Shown: piece by piece, positions 24,896-33,233 of the stretch
Position numbering within the stretch: the stretch's first letter is position 1
Layout of the letters: the number at the start of each line of letters is the position of its first letter
Assembly: GCA_045648445.1 (NCBI GenBank)
Contig: JAZRNY010000022.1
Location: 124,001 to 188,000 of the forward strand
DNA: 64,000 nt
Reading direction: 5' to 3'
From: SIG607 sp045648445
Lineage (GTDB): Bacteria; Bacillota; Clostridia; Oscillospirales; Acutalibacteraceae
Notes under the pieces: model-generated
Told to the model about the DNA's origin: nothing
The model's input: only the letters and a program-made list of their open reading frames with translations
Databases searched by the model: none
Position numbers and translations under genes: made by a program

Positions 24896-25903
24896 TCACC
24901 TTAAATCAATGGGCATTGTAGCCGTAGCGTTTAGCGATATATCGGCGGTGTTTCCTGCTTTATATTCGTAATAAGCCTGAATACCTACCATAGCGGCGTT
25001 ATCACCGCAATATTTTAAAAGGGGAGTGTAAAACTCGTAGCCTTTTTGTTTACATTCGTTTTCAAAGCGACTTCTGAGTTCGCTGTTGGCACAAACACCG
25101 CCTGCAAGAACGATTTTTTTGTAATTTTTTTCTTTTGCCGCCAAAAAGGTTTTTTCAATAAGTATGTCGCATACTTTTTTTCTTAGTGTGGCGCACAAAA
25201 CGGGAACGTCAATGTCGTTGCCTTTTTGTTTTTGGTTGTGAATTAAATTTATAACGGCGGTTTTAAGTCCCGAAAAACTAAAGTCGTAAGGGTCGCCGTT
25301 TATTTTTGGTGTTGGAAGCGGATAACGGACAGGGTCGGCAACAGTGGCTATTTTATCAAGGTTTACTCCGCCGGGATAATCAAGTCCCATAGCCCTTGCC
25401 GCTTTATCAAAACATTCGCCCGCCGCGTCGTCAAGGGTGCGTCCTATAACCGAAAAGTCGGTATAATCCTTAACTTCACATAAAACGGTGTTACCGCCCG
25501 AAACCGTAAGGCATAAAAAGGGAGGTTTTAAATCGGGATTACTGATATAATTTGCCGCAATATGACTTCTTAAATGGTGAACGGCAATAAGAGGTTTATC
25601 AAGTGTTAAACTTAACCCCTTTGCAAAGTTAACCCCTGTAAGCAAAGCGCCGATAAGTCCGGGGAATGCGGTAACTGCAACGGCGTCAATATCGCTGAAT
25701 TTAACCCCTGCGGTATCAACTGCCTCTTTTACCACTGCCGCAATGTTTTCACAGTGTCTTCGCGAAGCAATTTCGGGAACAACTCCGCCGTAAATACGGT
25801 GCTCGTCTATTTGGGTGGATATTATATTTGAAAGTACGTTTCTCTCGTTTGTGACAGCCGCCGAAGTTTCGTCGCAAGACGATTCGATACTTAAAATAAG
25901 CAT
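24896..25903 (-). CDS. tsaD: tRNA N6-adenosine threonylcarbamoyltransferase
   Basis: Transfers threonylcarbamoyl to A37 of ANN-decoding tRNAs (t6A), with TsaB and TsaE. The 335-residue product has SIESSCDETSAA at the N-terminus, the iron-binding HHLRSH (His110 and His114), FLCLTVSGGNT and the distal LAGGVCANSELR. It lies 2 nt from a gene ending in RimI, an old association (rimI-tsaD); tsaB and tsaE are not in the window. Confidence 0.96.
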   Translation of the reverse strand: MLILSIESSCDETSAAVTNERNVLSNIISTQIDEHRIYGGVVPEIASRRHCENIAAVVKEAVDTAGVKFSDIDAVAVTAFPGLIGALLTGVNFAKGLSLTLDKPLIAVHHLRSHIAANYISNPDLKPPFLCLTVSGGNTVLCEVKDYTDFSVIGRTLDDAAGECFDKAARAMGLDYPGGVNLDKIATVADPVRYPLPTPKINGDPYDFSFSGLKTAVINLIHNQKQKGNDIDVPVLCATLRKKVCDILIEKTFLAAKEKNYKKIVLAGGVCANSELRSRFENECKQKGYEFYTPLLKYCGDNAAMVGIQAYYEYKAGNTADISLNATATMPIDLR

Positions 25904-25905
25904 TA

Positions 25906-26745
25906 TTAAAACCTTCTTGTCAGTATTAATGCATCCTCAGTGGGATTTTTATAATAATTTTTTCTTCTGCCCTCAACGGTAAAACCAAAGGCAGAATAAA
26001 GATTTTGGGCAGGGGTGTTTGAAAGGCGTACCTCAAGGGAAATAAATGAAAGTTCCTTTAAAACTGCATATTCTATAATTTCTTTTAAAAGGGCTTTTCC
26101 TATACCCCGTCTTCTTTGGTCCTTTAAAACGGCAACGTTGTTTATATAACCTTCGTCCAAAGACTGATAAAGACTCAAATAACCTAAAAGTTTGCCGTTT
26201 TCCCTTATGCCGATAAAGGTGTTACTGCCCTGCATCGAAGTTTTTATACTTTCGGTACTCCAAGGGTCAGCAAAACATTCCTTTTCAATAAACGCTATAT
26301 CAGGGGCATCCTTTTCGGTTAAATATTCTGCTTTTGGCATCTCATTTTTGAAAATTTCGTCAATGGATGAAAAAATTTCATCTCTGCATTTTCTGTATGC
26401 GTTTAAATCCTGTCCAAAGGGGTCGCTTATGCCGTTTTCGCTTACCAAAAAAAGTTTTTCTTCGCCAACGCCGGCGGATAATAAGGTCGCCTTGTGCGAG
26501 GGGGTCATACAGTAAATTTTATCGGCATTTTCAATATCCTTTAAAGTAACGGTGTGGGAAATGTGACCGCCTGCATCAATTCCTGCTTCGCTTAGTACCG
26601 CCTTTGAATTTTCGCTTATAGAACTGCCGTCGGCAAAAAGTCCCGCGCTAAAAGCGTTAACGTCCTTTAAATTAAGACTGTCAAGATAATAATGCGCCAT
26701 TGGTGAACGGCAGGTGTTTCCCGTACAAATAAAAAGTATATTCAT
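25906..26745 (-). CDS. Fusion of YwlE-like low-molecular-weight phosphatase with RimI acetyltransferase
   Basis: One 279-residue frame joins two enzymes. Residues 1-135 are a low-molecular-weight protein phosphatase with P-loop C7-T-G-N-T-C-R13-S and the general acid Asp108 in ISDPFG. Thr11 in the loop is the residue that marks phospho-arginine specificity in Bacillus YwlE, rather than the Ile or Leu of tyrosine phosphatases. Residues about 136-279 are a GNAT acetyltransferase of RimI type, with the acetyl-CoA loop RRRGIGKALL (211-220) and NLYSAFGFTVEGRRKNYY. RimI acetylates the N-terminus of ribosomal protein S18. No ribosome-binding site or stop separates the halves. The fusion lies directly upstream of tsaD. 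Confidence 0.85.
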   Translation of the reverse strand: MNILFICTGNTCRSPMAHYYLDSLNLKDVNAFSAGLFADGSSISENSKAVLSEAGIDAGGHISHTVTLKDIENADKIYCMTPSHKATLLSAGVGEEKLFLVSENGISDPFGQDLNAYRKCRDEIFSSIDEIFKNEMPKAEYLTEKDAPDIAFIEKECFADPWSTESIKTSMQGSNTFIGIRENGKLLGYLSLYQSLDEGYINNVAVLKDQRRRGIGKALLKEIIEYAVLKELSFISLEVRLSNTPAQNLYSAFGFTVEGRRKNYYKNPTEDALILTRRF

Positions 26746-26748
26746 AGT

Positions 26749-29289
26749 TTAGCCTTTTGCATCAAACCAAGTTTTACCGCAATTTGCATCAGCAATTAAA
26801 GATACGGCAAGGTTTGCGGCAGCACTCATTTCCTTTGATAAAATTTCTTTAACCTTTTGACCGTCTTCTTCTTTACATTCAACGATAAGTTCATCGTGCA
26901 CCTGAAGAATAAGACGGGCGTCTTTTATTTCTTTAAGTTTTTCGTACACCTTTATCATGGCAATTTTTATAATATCGGCGGCGCTGCCTTGAATGGGGGC
27001 GTTTCGCGCAACTCTTTCGCCAAAGGATAAAAGCATATGATTAGATGATTTAAGTTCGGGGATATAACGGCGTCTGCCGAAAAGGGTGGTAACAAAACCG
27101 TCTTCTTTGGCATTTGCTATAACCCGTTCCATATAAGAAGCAACCGACGGATAGGCGGCAAGATAGCCTTTTATATAAGCGTCGGCTTCCTTTCTTGTTA
27201 CGCCAATGTCTTTGGCAAGTGAAAAAGCACCTATTCCGTAAACAATTCCGAAGTTAACCGCTTTTGCCCTGCTTCGTAAAGTGGGGGTAATCATATCGGT
27301 GGGAAGACCGAAGACCTGCGAAGCGGTTATGGTGTGAATATCTTCACCGCTTTCAAAGGCATTTATCATATTTTTATCGTTAGATATAGAAGCCAAAACC
27401 CTGAGTTCAATTTGGCTGTAGTCGGCATCGCATAAAGTATAGCCTTCCTTTGCCGTAAAGAACTTTCTGAGCCTTTTGCCTTCGTCGCTTCTTACGGGAA
27501 TGTTTTGCAAATTCGGTTCAAGGGAACTTATTCTTCCCGTTCTTGTTTCAACCTGATTAAAGGTTGAATGTATTCTTCCGTCATCGCCTACAGCCAAGGC
27601 AAGACCATCGCAATAGGTAGATTTAAGTTTTGAAAGTTGACGGTAAATAAGCAGTTTTTCAACTGCAGGGTGAGCATATTTTAATCCTTCAAGTATTTCG
27701 GCCGAGGTAGAGTATCCGCTTTTGGTTTTTTTACCGCCCGGAAGTTTTAAATCTTCAAAAAGGGCAATGCCCAGTTGTTTTGGAGAATTTAGATTAAGTT
27801 CGTAACCGATAAGGGAGTAAATTTCGTTTTGAAGTTGTTCGCAACGGTCTTTAAGTTCTTCACCCATAAGGGTAAGTCCGTCTTTATCCACCAAAACTCC
27901 GCTTAGTTCCATTGAAGCCAAAACCTTTGCAAGAGGAAGTTCAATGTTTTCTAAAAGGTCTGCTTGTCCTGTTTTTTCAAGTTCTTCTTTTAAAGCGTCG
28001 CATATTGGCGCGTGAAGAACGGCAGCGCGGATAATAGGGTCGGTGTTTTCGGGAAGTTCAGGTTCTGCAACGTGGTATCTTCCCATAAGTCTGTCAATAT
28101 CATAAGAAGAACCGGTAGCGTCGGCAAGGTAACCTGCCAGCATAGCGTCAAAAATTACGTTTTTAAGGTTTATATCTTTACTTAAACAAAAACGGTAAAG
28201 GTTTTTGCAGTCGTAAACGCGTTTTTTGTTGTCGCTTTCTAAAATATCCTTAAAAAGCGGACTGTCGGCGTCGAAAACCGATACCAAATCGTTTGATAAA
28301 ACGGCTGCTTTTTCGCCGTCAAAGGCAATGTCCAAAACACCGTTTGTTTTAAATTCATCATTTTTAATAACGGTTATATTTCTGCTTTGCGCAAAATCAA
28401 TACTTTCCTGACTTTGCCTTGGGGAAATGCCCATACTGTCCATAAGTCTGAAAAGTTCAAGGTCGGTCATAAAGGCGGCAAGAGCATCCTCGTCTTTTTC
28501 TTTCGGCAAATAGTCGGTAAGATTTTTTGAAATGGGTGCGCTTCTCGAAATGGTGCCTAAGAATTTACTTAAATAGGCGCTTTCTTTATCGGAAATAAGT
28601 TTTACTCTTACGCTGTCCTTAATTTCACTGCTGTCAATGTTTGCGTAAAGATTGTCAATATTATCAAATTTTTTAATAAGGTCGGTGGCGGTTTTTTCGC
28701 CTACACCGGCAACACCGGGAATATGGTCACTTTGGTCACCCATAAGGGCTTTAAGTTCGATCATTTGATTGGGAGTAAGTCCGTATTTTTCAAAAAGAGC
28801 CTTTTTGTCATAGGTGATAATTTCGGGTTTACCTGCCTTAGTTGCCGATAAAAGCACGAAAACGTTATCGCTTATAAGTTGAAGCGAATCCCTGTCGCCC
28901 GTTGCAATAATACAGGTGTCGCCCTTTTCTTCGGCGGCGCGGGCTAAGGTGCCTAAAATATCGTCAGCCTCGAAACCGGGGGCTTCAAGCACGTGATAAC
29001 CGTATAAATTAAGCCACTCTTTTAAAAGCGGAATTTGTTCCCTGAGTTCTTCGGGCATAGGTTTTCTGCCGGCTTTATATTCACTGTATTTTTCGTGGCG
29101 GAAGGTAGGCGCCTTAAGGTCAAAGGCAACCGCAACGCCGTCGGGAGATTCTTCGCCGACCAGTTTGTTTAAAATATTTATAAAACCATAAACGGCATTG
29201 GTGTGTATTCCTTTACTGGTGGAAAGTAGACGAATACCGTAAAAAGCACGGTTAATTATGCTGTTTCCGTCAATGGCTAAAAGTTTCAT
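26749..29289 (-). CDS. polA: DNA polymerase I
   Basis: Repair and Okazaki-fragment polymerase (846 residues from the ATG at 29289, preceded by GGAG). N-terminal FEN-type 5' nuclease domain with DGNSIINRAFYG, FEADDILGTLA and a helix-hairpin-helix; a middle 3'-5' exonuclease-like region that lacks the canonical D-x-E metal site (the corresponding strand reads DIAFDGEKAAVL), so proofreading is probably absent; and a complete polymerase domain with motif A DYSQIELRVLA, motif B around RSRAKAVNFGIVYG and motif C QVHDELIVEC. An upstream extension to 29322 is less likely. It is the first gene of the long minus-strand operon. Confidence 0.96.
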   Translation of the reverse strand: MKLLAIDGNSIINRAFYGIRLLSTSKGIHTNAVYGFINILNKLVGEESPDGVAVAFDLKAPTFRHEKYSEYKAGRKPMPEELREQIPLLKEWLNLYGYHVLEAPGFEADDILGTLARAAEEKGDTCIIATGDRDSLQLISDNVFVLLSATKAGKPEIITYDKKALFEKYGLTPNQMIELKALMGDQSDHIPGVAGVGEKTATDLIKKFDNIDNLYANIDSSEIKDSVRVKLISDKESAYLSKFLGTISRSAPISKNLTDYLPKEKDEDALAAFMTDLELFRLMDSMGISPRQSQESIDFAQSRNITVIKNDEFKTNGVLDIAFDGEKAAVLSNDLVSVFDADSPLFKDILESDNKKRVYDCKNLYRFCLSKDINLKNVIFDAMLAGYLADATGSSYDIDRLMGRYHVAEPELPENTDPIIRAAVLHAPICDALKEELEKTGQADLLENIELPLAKVLASMELSGVLVDKDGLTLMGEELKDRCEQLQNEIYSLIGYELNLNSPKQLGIALFEDLKLPGGKKTKSGYSTSAEILEGLKYAHPAVEKLLIYRQLSKLKSTYCDGLALAVGDDGRIHSTFNQVETRTGRISSLEPNLQNIPVRSDEGKRLRKFFTAKEGYTLCDADYSQIELRVLASISNDKNMINAFESGEDIHTITASQVFGLPTDMITPTLRSRAKAVNFGIVYGIGAFSLAKDIGVTRKEADAYIKGYLAAYPSVASYMERVIANAKEDGFVTTLFGRRRYIPELKSSNHMLLSFGERVARNAPIQGSAADIIKIAMIKVYEKLKEIKDARLILQVHDELIVECKEEDGQKVKEILSKEMSAAANLAVSLIADANCGKTWFDAKG

Positions 29290-29327
29290 AATCTGCACTC
29301 CGTAAAACACAAAATAAGTCAATATAT

Positions 29328-29356
29328 ATTATATCAAAAAAATATATATTTGTCAT
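29328..29356 (-). promoter_or_regulatory. Promoter of the polA-aspS operon
   Basis: Minus strand: ATGACA, 17-nt spacer, perfect TATAAT, about 40 nt upstream of the polA ATG. It is divergent from the dusB promoter, whose -35 begins 25 nt away. Confidence 0.7.
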
Positions 29357-29380
29357 CAGTTTTTTTAAGTTTTTTAAAAT

Positions 29381-29408
29381 TTGACATATTTTAAAAAGAT
29401 GGTATAAT
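29381..29408 (+). promoter_or_regulatory. Promoter of dusB, predicted near-leaderless transcript
   Basis: Consensus TTGACA, 16-nt spacer, TATAAT ending only 9 nt before the dusB ATG (29418). A start site 6-8 nt after the -10 box would leave a 5' leader of about 2-4 nt, and no Shine-Dalgarno is present. Confidence 0.75.
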
Positions 29409-29417
29409 ATTAGCGTT

Positions 29418-30386
29418 ATGAAAATAGGAAATTTAGAGGTCGGGGGCTATGCCGCACTTGCGCCCATGGCAGGTGTCGCCGACCGCGCAATGCGCGAAAT
29501 TTGTATTGATTTGGGCGCGGGATATACTGTGGGAGAACTTACCAGCGCAAAGGGTGTAAGCCGTCAGGATAAAAAAAGCGCGGCTTTGCTTTATTGCGGC
29601 GAAAAAGAGCGTCCTTTTGCTTCGCAACTTTTTGGAAGCGACCCCGTTTCAATGGGTGAGGCGGCAAAATATGCCGAGCAGTTAGCGCCTGATTTTATTG
29701 ATATTAATATGGGTTGTCCTGCTCCGAAAGTGGCAGGTCACGGCGGCGGAAGTGCGCTTATGAAAGATTTAACCCTTGCAGGAAAAATTATTGAAGCGGT
29801 TGTAAATGCGGTGGATATTCCCGTAACCGTAAAAATGCGTACCGGTTGGGACCAAAACAGTATTTGCGCCGTAGAACTTGCTCAAATTGCCGAAAAATGC
29901 GGAGCAAGTGCCGTAACGGTACACGGCAGAACCCGTCAGCAAATGTATGCGCCGGGGGTTAACATCGATGTTATCCGCAAGGTAAAGGAAAGGGTTAAAA
30001 TTCCCGTAATAGCAAACGGCGATATTGTCGATTTTGCTTCGGCAAAAAATATGAAAGAACAAACGGGCTGCGACTATCTTTTGGTGGGAAGAGGCGCTAT
30101 GGGAAATCCTTTTGTTTTCAGCGAAATAAACGCAGGTTTTTCGGGTGAGGAAATCCCCGTATTCTCCTTAGAAGAAAGACTTAATATGCTAAAGCGTCAG
30201 GTAAGGCTTATGGCTGAGTATAAAGGCGAAAGAACGGCTATGCTTGAAAGCAGAAAACACGCTTCGTGGTACATAAAGGGTATGAGGGGCGCCGCCGCAA
30301 TGCGAAGAATGTGCGGTGAAATAACCACTATGGATGATATTGAAAGAATAATCGAAAAAGCCCTTGAAGTAAGCGAAAAAGTGTGA
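29418..30386 (+). CDS. dusB: tRNA-dihydrouridine synthase (DusB type)
   Basis: FMN enzyme that reduces uridine to dihydrouridine in the tRNA D-loop. The 322-residue product begins KIGNLEVGGYAALAPMAGVADRAMR and has INMGCPAPKVAGHGGGSALM (with the catalytic Cys in MGCP), KMRTGWD, VHGRTRQQMY, IPVIANGDI and GRGAMGNPF. The start is fixed by the conserved N-terminus, yet lies almost at the transcription start. It is followed, after 51 nt, by yebC. Confidence 0.95.
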   Translation: MKIGNLEVGGYAALAPMAGVADRAMREICIDLGAGYTVGELTSAKGVSRQDKKSAALLYCGEKERPFASQLFGSDPVSMGEAAKYAEQLAPDFIDINMGCPAPKVAGHGGGSALMKDLTLAGKIIEAVVNAVDIPVTVKMRTGWDQNSICAVELAQIAEKCGASAVTVHGRTRQQMYAPGVNIDVIRKVKERVKIPVIANGDIVDFASAKNMKEQTGCDYLLVGRGAMGNPFVFSEINAGFSGEEIPVFSLEERLNMLKRQVRLMAEYKGERTAMLESRKHASWYIKGMRGAAAMRRMCGEITTMDDIERIIEKALEVSEKV

Positions 30387-30437
30387 TAGAATGCTAAAGG
30401 CTTAAATTTTTATAAAATTCCGAAAGGACTGTAAAAT

Positions 30438-31169
30438 ATGTCAGGACACAGTAAATGGAACAACATTAAACGTAAAAAGGAAAAGACCGACGCCGCAAAG
30501 GCTAAAATCTTTACCAAAATGGGTAGAGAAATTGCCGTTGTAGTTAAACAGGGCGGTCCTAATCCTGCCGAAAACAGCAAACTTAAAGACGTAATTGCAA
30601 AGGCAAAGGCTGCTAACGTTCCTAACGAAAACATTGAACGTATTATTAAAAAGGCTGCAGGCGAAGGCGATGCGAACAACTACGAAGAACTTATTTACGA
30701 GGGTTACGGCCCCGGCGGAGTTGCCTGTATTGTTGAAGCCTTAACCGATAACCGTAATCGTACCGCAGGTGAAATGAGACATTATTTTGATAAATCCGGC
30801 GGTAATCTCGGTCAGGCAGGAAGCGTTTCCTTTATGTTTGACCGCAAAGGACAAATTGTTATCGAGGCAGAAGACCTTGATGAAGATACCGTAATGATGG
30901 ATGCCTTAGAGGCAGGCGCTGAAGATTTTTCCGCTGAAGAAGACGTATATGAAATCATTACCGCGCCAAATGATTTGGGTACTGTAAGAGATGCCCTTGA
31001 AGAAAAAGGCTATTCTTTTGTTTCTGCCGAGGTTGCATACATCCCTCAAACCATGACTGCATTGCCCGATGAAGCAATGCGTGAAAAAATGGAAAAACTT
31101 ATTGATATGATGGACGAAAATGAAGACGTTCAGGCATTTTGGCACAACTGGGAAATGCCGGAAGAATAA
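30438..31169 (+). CDS. yebC: YebC/PmpR family protein
   Basis: A conserved 243-residue protein with SGHSKWNNIKRKKEKTDAAK at the start, KQGGPNPAENSKL and FDKSGGNLGQAGSVSFMFD. Family members were described as DNA-binding regulators and more recently as factors that relieve ribosome stalling at proline-containing motifs. GAAAGG lies 10 nt upstream of the ATG. Ends before a UUCG-loop terminator. Confidence 0.95.
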   Translation: MSGHSKWNNIKRKKEKTDAAKAKIFTKMGREIAVVVKQGGPNPAENSKLKDVIAKAKAANVPNENIERIIKKAAGEGDANNYEELIYEGYGPGGVACIVEALTDNRNRTAGEMRHYFDKSGGNLGQAGSVSFMFDRKGQIVIEAEDLDEDTVMMDALEAGAEDFSAEEDVYEIITAPNDLGTVRDALEEKGYSFVSAEVAYIPQTMTALPDEAMREKMEKLIDMMDENEDVQAFWHNWEMPEE

Positions 31170-31188
31170 AAAATTTATAAAATATTTT

Positions 31189-31216
31189 AAAGAGATGCTT
31201 CGGCATCTCTTTTTTC
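31189..31216 (+). terminator. Terminator after yebC
   Basis: Stem AGAGATGC/GCATCTCT extended by A-T pairs, stable TTCG loop, then a T-run. It separates the dusB-yebC unit from the sporulation operon. Confidence 0.9.
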
Positions 31217-31222
31217 TTTGTG

Positions 31223-31251
31223 TTCTATTTTTTCTTTGTTGGACATACCAT
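31223..31251 (+). promoter_or_regulatory. Sigma-E-like promoter of the spoIIIA operon
   Basis: A -35-like TTCTATT is followed after 14 nt by CATACCAT, close to the mother-cell sigma-E consensus (ATATT, 14-15 nt, CATACAnT). It lies 30 nt upstream of the spoIIIAA ATG (31282). The known sigma-E control of spoIIIA in Bacillus supports the reading. Confidence 0.6.
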
Positions 31252-31281
31252 TTACTAAACCAACAAAAAGGAAGGAAAAAT

Positions 31282-32211
31282 ATGGACAAAAAAAGTGTTT
31301 TGATTTTTGATAAATGCCTTGATTTCGTTGCTCCGAAAATTGCGGCGGTGCTTTTTAATCTTTCGGACAAAGTAAAGGCGCAAACGCAGGAAATAAGGCT
31401 AAAAACGGGTAAAAATGTATCTCTTACAATAATGGGAAAAACATATTTCGTAACCCCTTTCGGCAGTGTAAAAGAAAGGGCTGACGGTTGCATTAAAGCC
31501 GATAAAAAAGATTTGGATGAAAGTTTTAAACTGCTTTGCAGAAGTTCGGTATATTCCCATTTAAACGAAATAAAAGAGGGGTATATTTCATTGCCTTTCG
31601 GCTGTCGCGCAGGGCTTGGTGGTACATACTCTGCCGAGGGTGGAATAACAAATCTTTCTTCGGTAAATATAAGAATTGCAAAAGAGGTTTTCGGCTGTGC
31701 CGATGCCCTTTTATCTCTAATGGGCGGAGTTCTTTTTTTAGGCCCTGCCGGAAGCGGAAAAACTACCGTTATGCGTGAATATATACGCCTTTTATCAAGC
31801 GGAAAAACAGGGGATTATAAGCGGATTTCGGTGGTTGATACAAGGGGTGAACTGTCTGCCGTTTATAACGGAATTTCTTATAACGACCTGGGGGAAAATA
31901 CCGATATTCTACACGCATTCCCAAAGGATAAAGGCATTGAAAACGCATTGCGCACCCTTTATCCCGAATACATTGCCTTTGACGAAATGGGTGGCGAAGA
32001 ATATTCGGCAGTGGAAAAGTGTATATATTCGGGGGTTAAGGTTATAACCAGCGCCCATATAGGCAAAAAAAGCGAAGTTTTAAAAAAGGAACATTTAAAA
32101 AAACTTATAAAAAGCGGAGCGGTAGAAAATATAGTAATTCTGCACAGCCCTGCAGGAAGTAAAATCGAGATTTTTTCTGCCGACGAGGTGATTGAAAATT
32201 GTGGCCAATAA
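31282..32211 (+). CDS. spoIIIAA: Stage III sporulation protein AA, ATPase
   Basis: Cytoplasmic secretion-type ATPase of the channel that connects mother cell and forespore. About 309 residues with Walker A GPAGSGKTT, Walker B-like YIAFDEMGG and VITSAHIG. The ATG at 31282 has AAGGAAGG upstream; the longer open frame to 31120 would run through the preceding terminator and promoter and is rejected. It heads an eight-gene operon with overlapping starts and stops. Confidence 0.95.
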   Translation: MDKKSVLIFDKCLDFVAPKIAAVLFNLSDKVKAQTQEIRLKTGKNVSLTIMGKTYFVTPFGSVKERADGCIKADKKDLDESFKLLCRSSVYSHLNEIKEGYISLPFGCRAGLGGTYSAEGGITNLSSVNIRIAKEVFGCADALLSLMGGVLFLGPAGSGKTTVMREYIRLLSSGKTGDYKRISVVDTRGELSAVYNGISYNDLGENTDILHAFPKDKGIENALRTLYPEYIAFDEMGGEEYSAVEKCIYSGVKVITSAHIGKKSEVLKKEHLKKLIKSGAVENIVILHSPAGSKIEIFSADEVIENCGQ

Positions 32212-32651
32212 AACTTTTAGGGGCTTTAATGGTTGTTTTATCCGCTTCTGCGGTGGGTTTTAATATGTCAAAGCGCCTGAAAAAAAGGGCAAAAACCCTT
32301 AAAAGTTTTTTGGTGTCAATTGATAGCATATCGGTTTATATAAGGCTTTCAAATTTTGAAATTAATGAAATACTTGAAAGGTGTTTGCCCTGTGGTATGA
32401 CCTATGACGGAACGGGACTTATTGCAGAAAACTTTTTGTGTTTAAAAGAAGATGATTTGCAGTTAATAAATGAATTTTTAAACGACCTTGGTATGACTGA
32501 TACCCACTGTCTTTTAAACAGATGCAAGAGTTATAAGCAACTTTTTTTAAATCAAATAGGGGAAGCCGACCGAGAAATAAGCGAAAAATACCGTCTTTAC
32601 TCGGTTTCGGGAGTTTTGGTTGGTATAACCCTTTCTTTTTTATGGTGGTAG
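32199..32651 (+). CDS. spoIIIAB: Stage III sporulation protein AB
   Basis: A 150-residue protein starting at a GTG that overlaps the spoIIIAA stop by 13 nt. N-terminal membrane helix (LLGALMVVLSASAVGF), a GspF-like helical cytoplasmic region with SIDSISVYIRLSNFEINEIL, and a C-terminal membrane helix ending FLWW. It is the platform-like component of the sporulation channel. Confidence 0.93.
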   Translation: MWPIKLLGALMVVLSASAVGFNMSKRLKKRAKTLKSFLVSIDSISVYIRLSNFEINEILERCLPCGMTYDGTGLIAENFLCLKEDDLQLINEFLNDLGMTDTHCLLNRCKSYKQLFLNQIGEADREISEKYRLYSVSGVLVGITLSFLWW

Positions 32652-32652
32652 T

Positions 32653-32847
32653 ATGGACGTTGATTTTATTTTTAGGGTTGCCGCAATCGGTATTATAGTA
32701 ACGGTGCTTAATCAACTGCTTGTACGTTCGGGCAGAGAAGAACAGGCAATGATGACAACCATAGCAGGTCTTGTGGTGGTTATGCTTATGATAATTTCGG
32801 GCATCGGTGAACTTTTCGAGACCGTAAAATCGGTGTTCGGGTTATGA
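32653..32847 (+). CDS. spoIIIAC: Stage III sporulation protein AC
   Basis: A 64-residue membrane protein with two helices (FIFRVAAIGIIVTVLNQLL and MMTTIAGLVVVMLMIIS) and the conserved GREEQA between them. One nt after spoIIIAB; its stop overlaps the spoIIIAD ATG. Confidence 0.95.
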   Translation: MDVDFIFRVAAIGIIVTVLNQLLVRSGREEQAMMTTIAGLVVVMLMIISGIGELFETVKSVFGL

Positions 32848-33233
32848 CCTTTTTTATAAAAGCCTTGGGAATAGGACTTGTAACGGTCTCTGCCGCCCTT
32901 ATTATAAAACCTAACCGCCCCGAATTTTCCTTTTTTATAAGTTTGACCGGTACGGTTATAATTTTTCTTATTTGCGTAAAAGAAATCGAAAGTTATCTTT
33001 CGTCTTTTTTGGGAGTTTTGTTTGATGCCGGTTTTAACGCGGGGTATTTTTCGGTGGCTTTAAAGGCTGTGGGGGTTGGTTACATAACGGAATTTGCCGC
33101 CGATACGGCCTTTGACAGCGGACAGTCTGCCCTTGCTTCAAAAATAACGTTAGCGGGGCGAACTCTGCTTTTTATTGTGGCAATGCCCGTTATAAAAGAC
33201 CTTTTAAGCCTTGCGGTAAGACTGGTGGAATAA
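32844..33233 (+). CDS. spoIIIAD: Stage III sporulation protein AD
   Basis: A 129-residue integral membrane protein with four predicted helices, including the conserved VGYITEFAADTAFDSGQSAL region. ATGA overlap with spoIIIAC. With SpoIIIAC it forms the inner-membrane part of the sporulation secretion complex. Confidence 0.94.
   Translation: MTFFIKALGIGLVTVSAALIIKPNRPEFSFFISLTGTVIIFLICVKEIESYLSSFLGVLFDAGFNAGYFSVALKAVGVGYITEFAADTAFDSGQSALASKITLAGRTLLFIVAMPVIKDLLSLAVRLVE

Noticed and set aside
31120..31281. N-terminal extension of SpoIIIAA to an upstream ATG
   Set aside because: The extension would overlap the end of yebC, its terminator and the sigma-E-like promoter; the ATG at 31282 has the ribosome-binding site.
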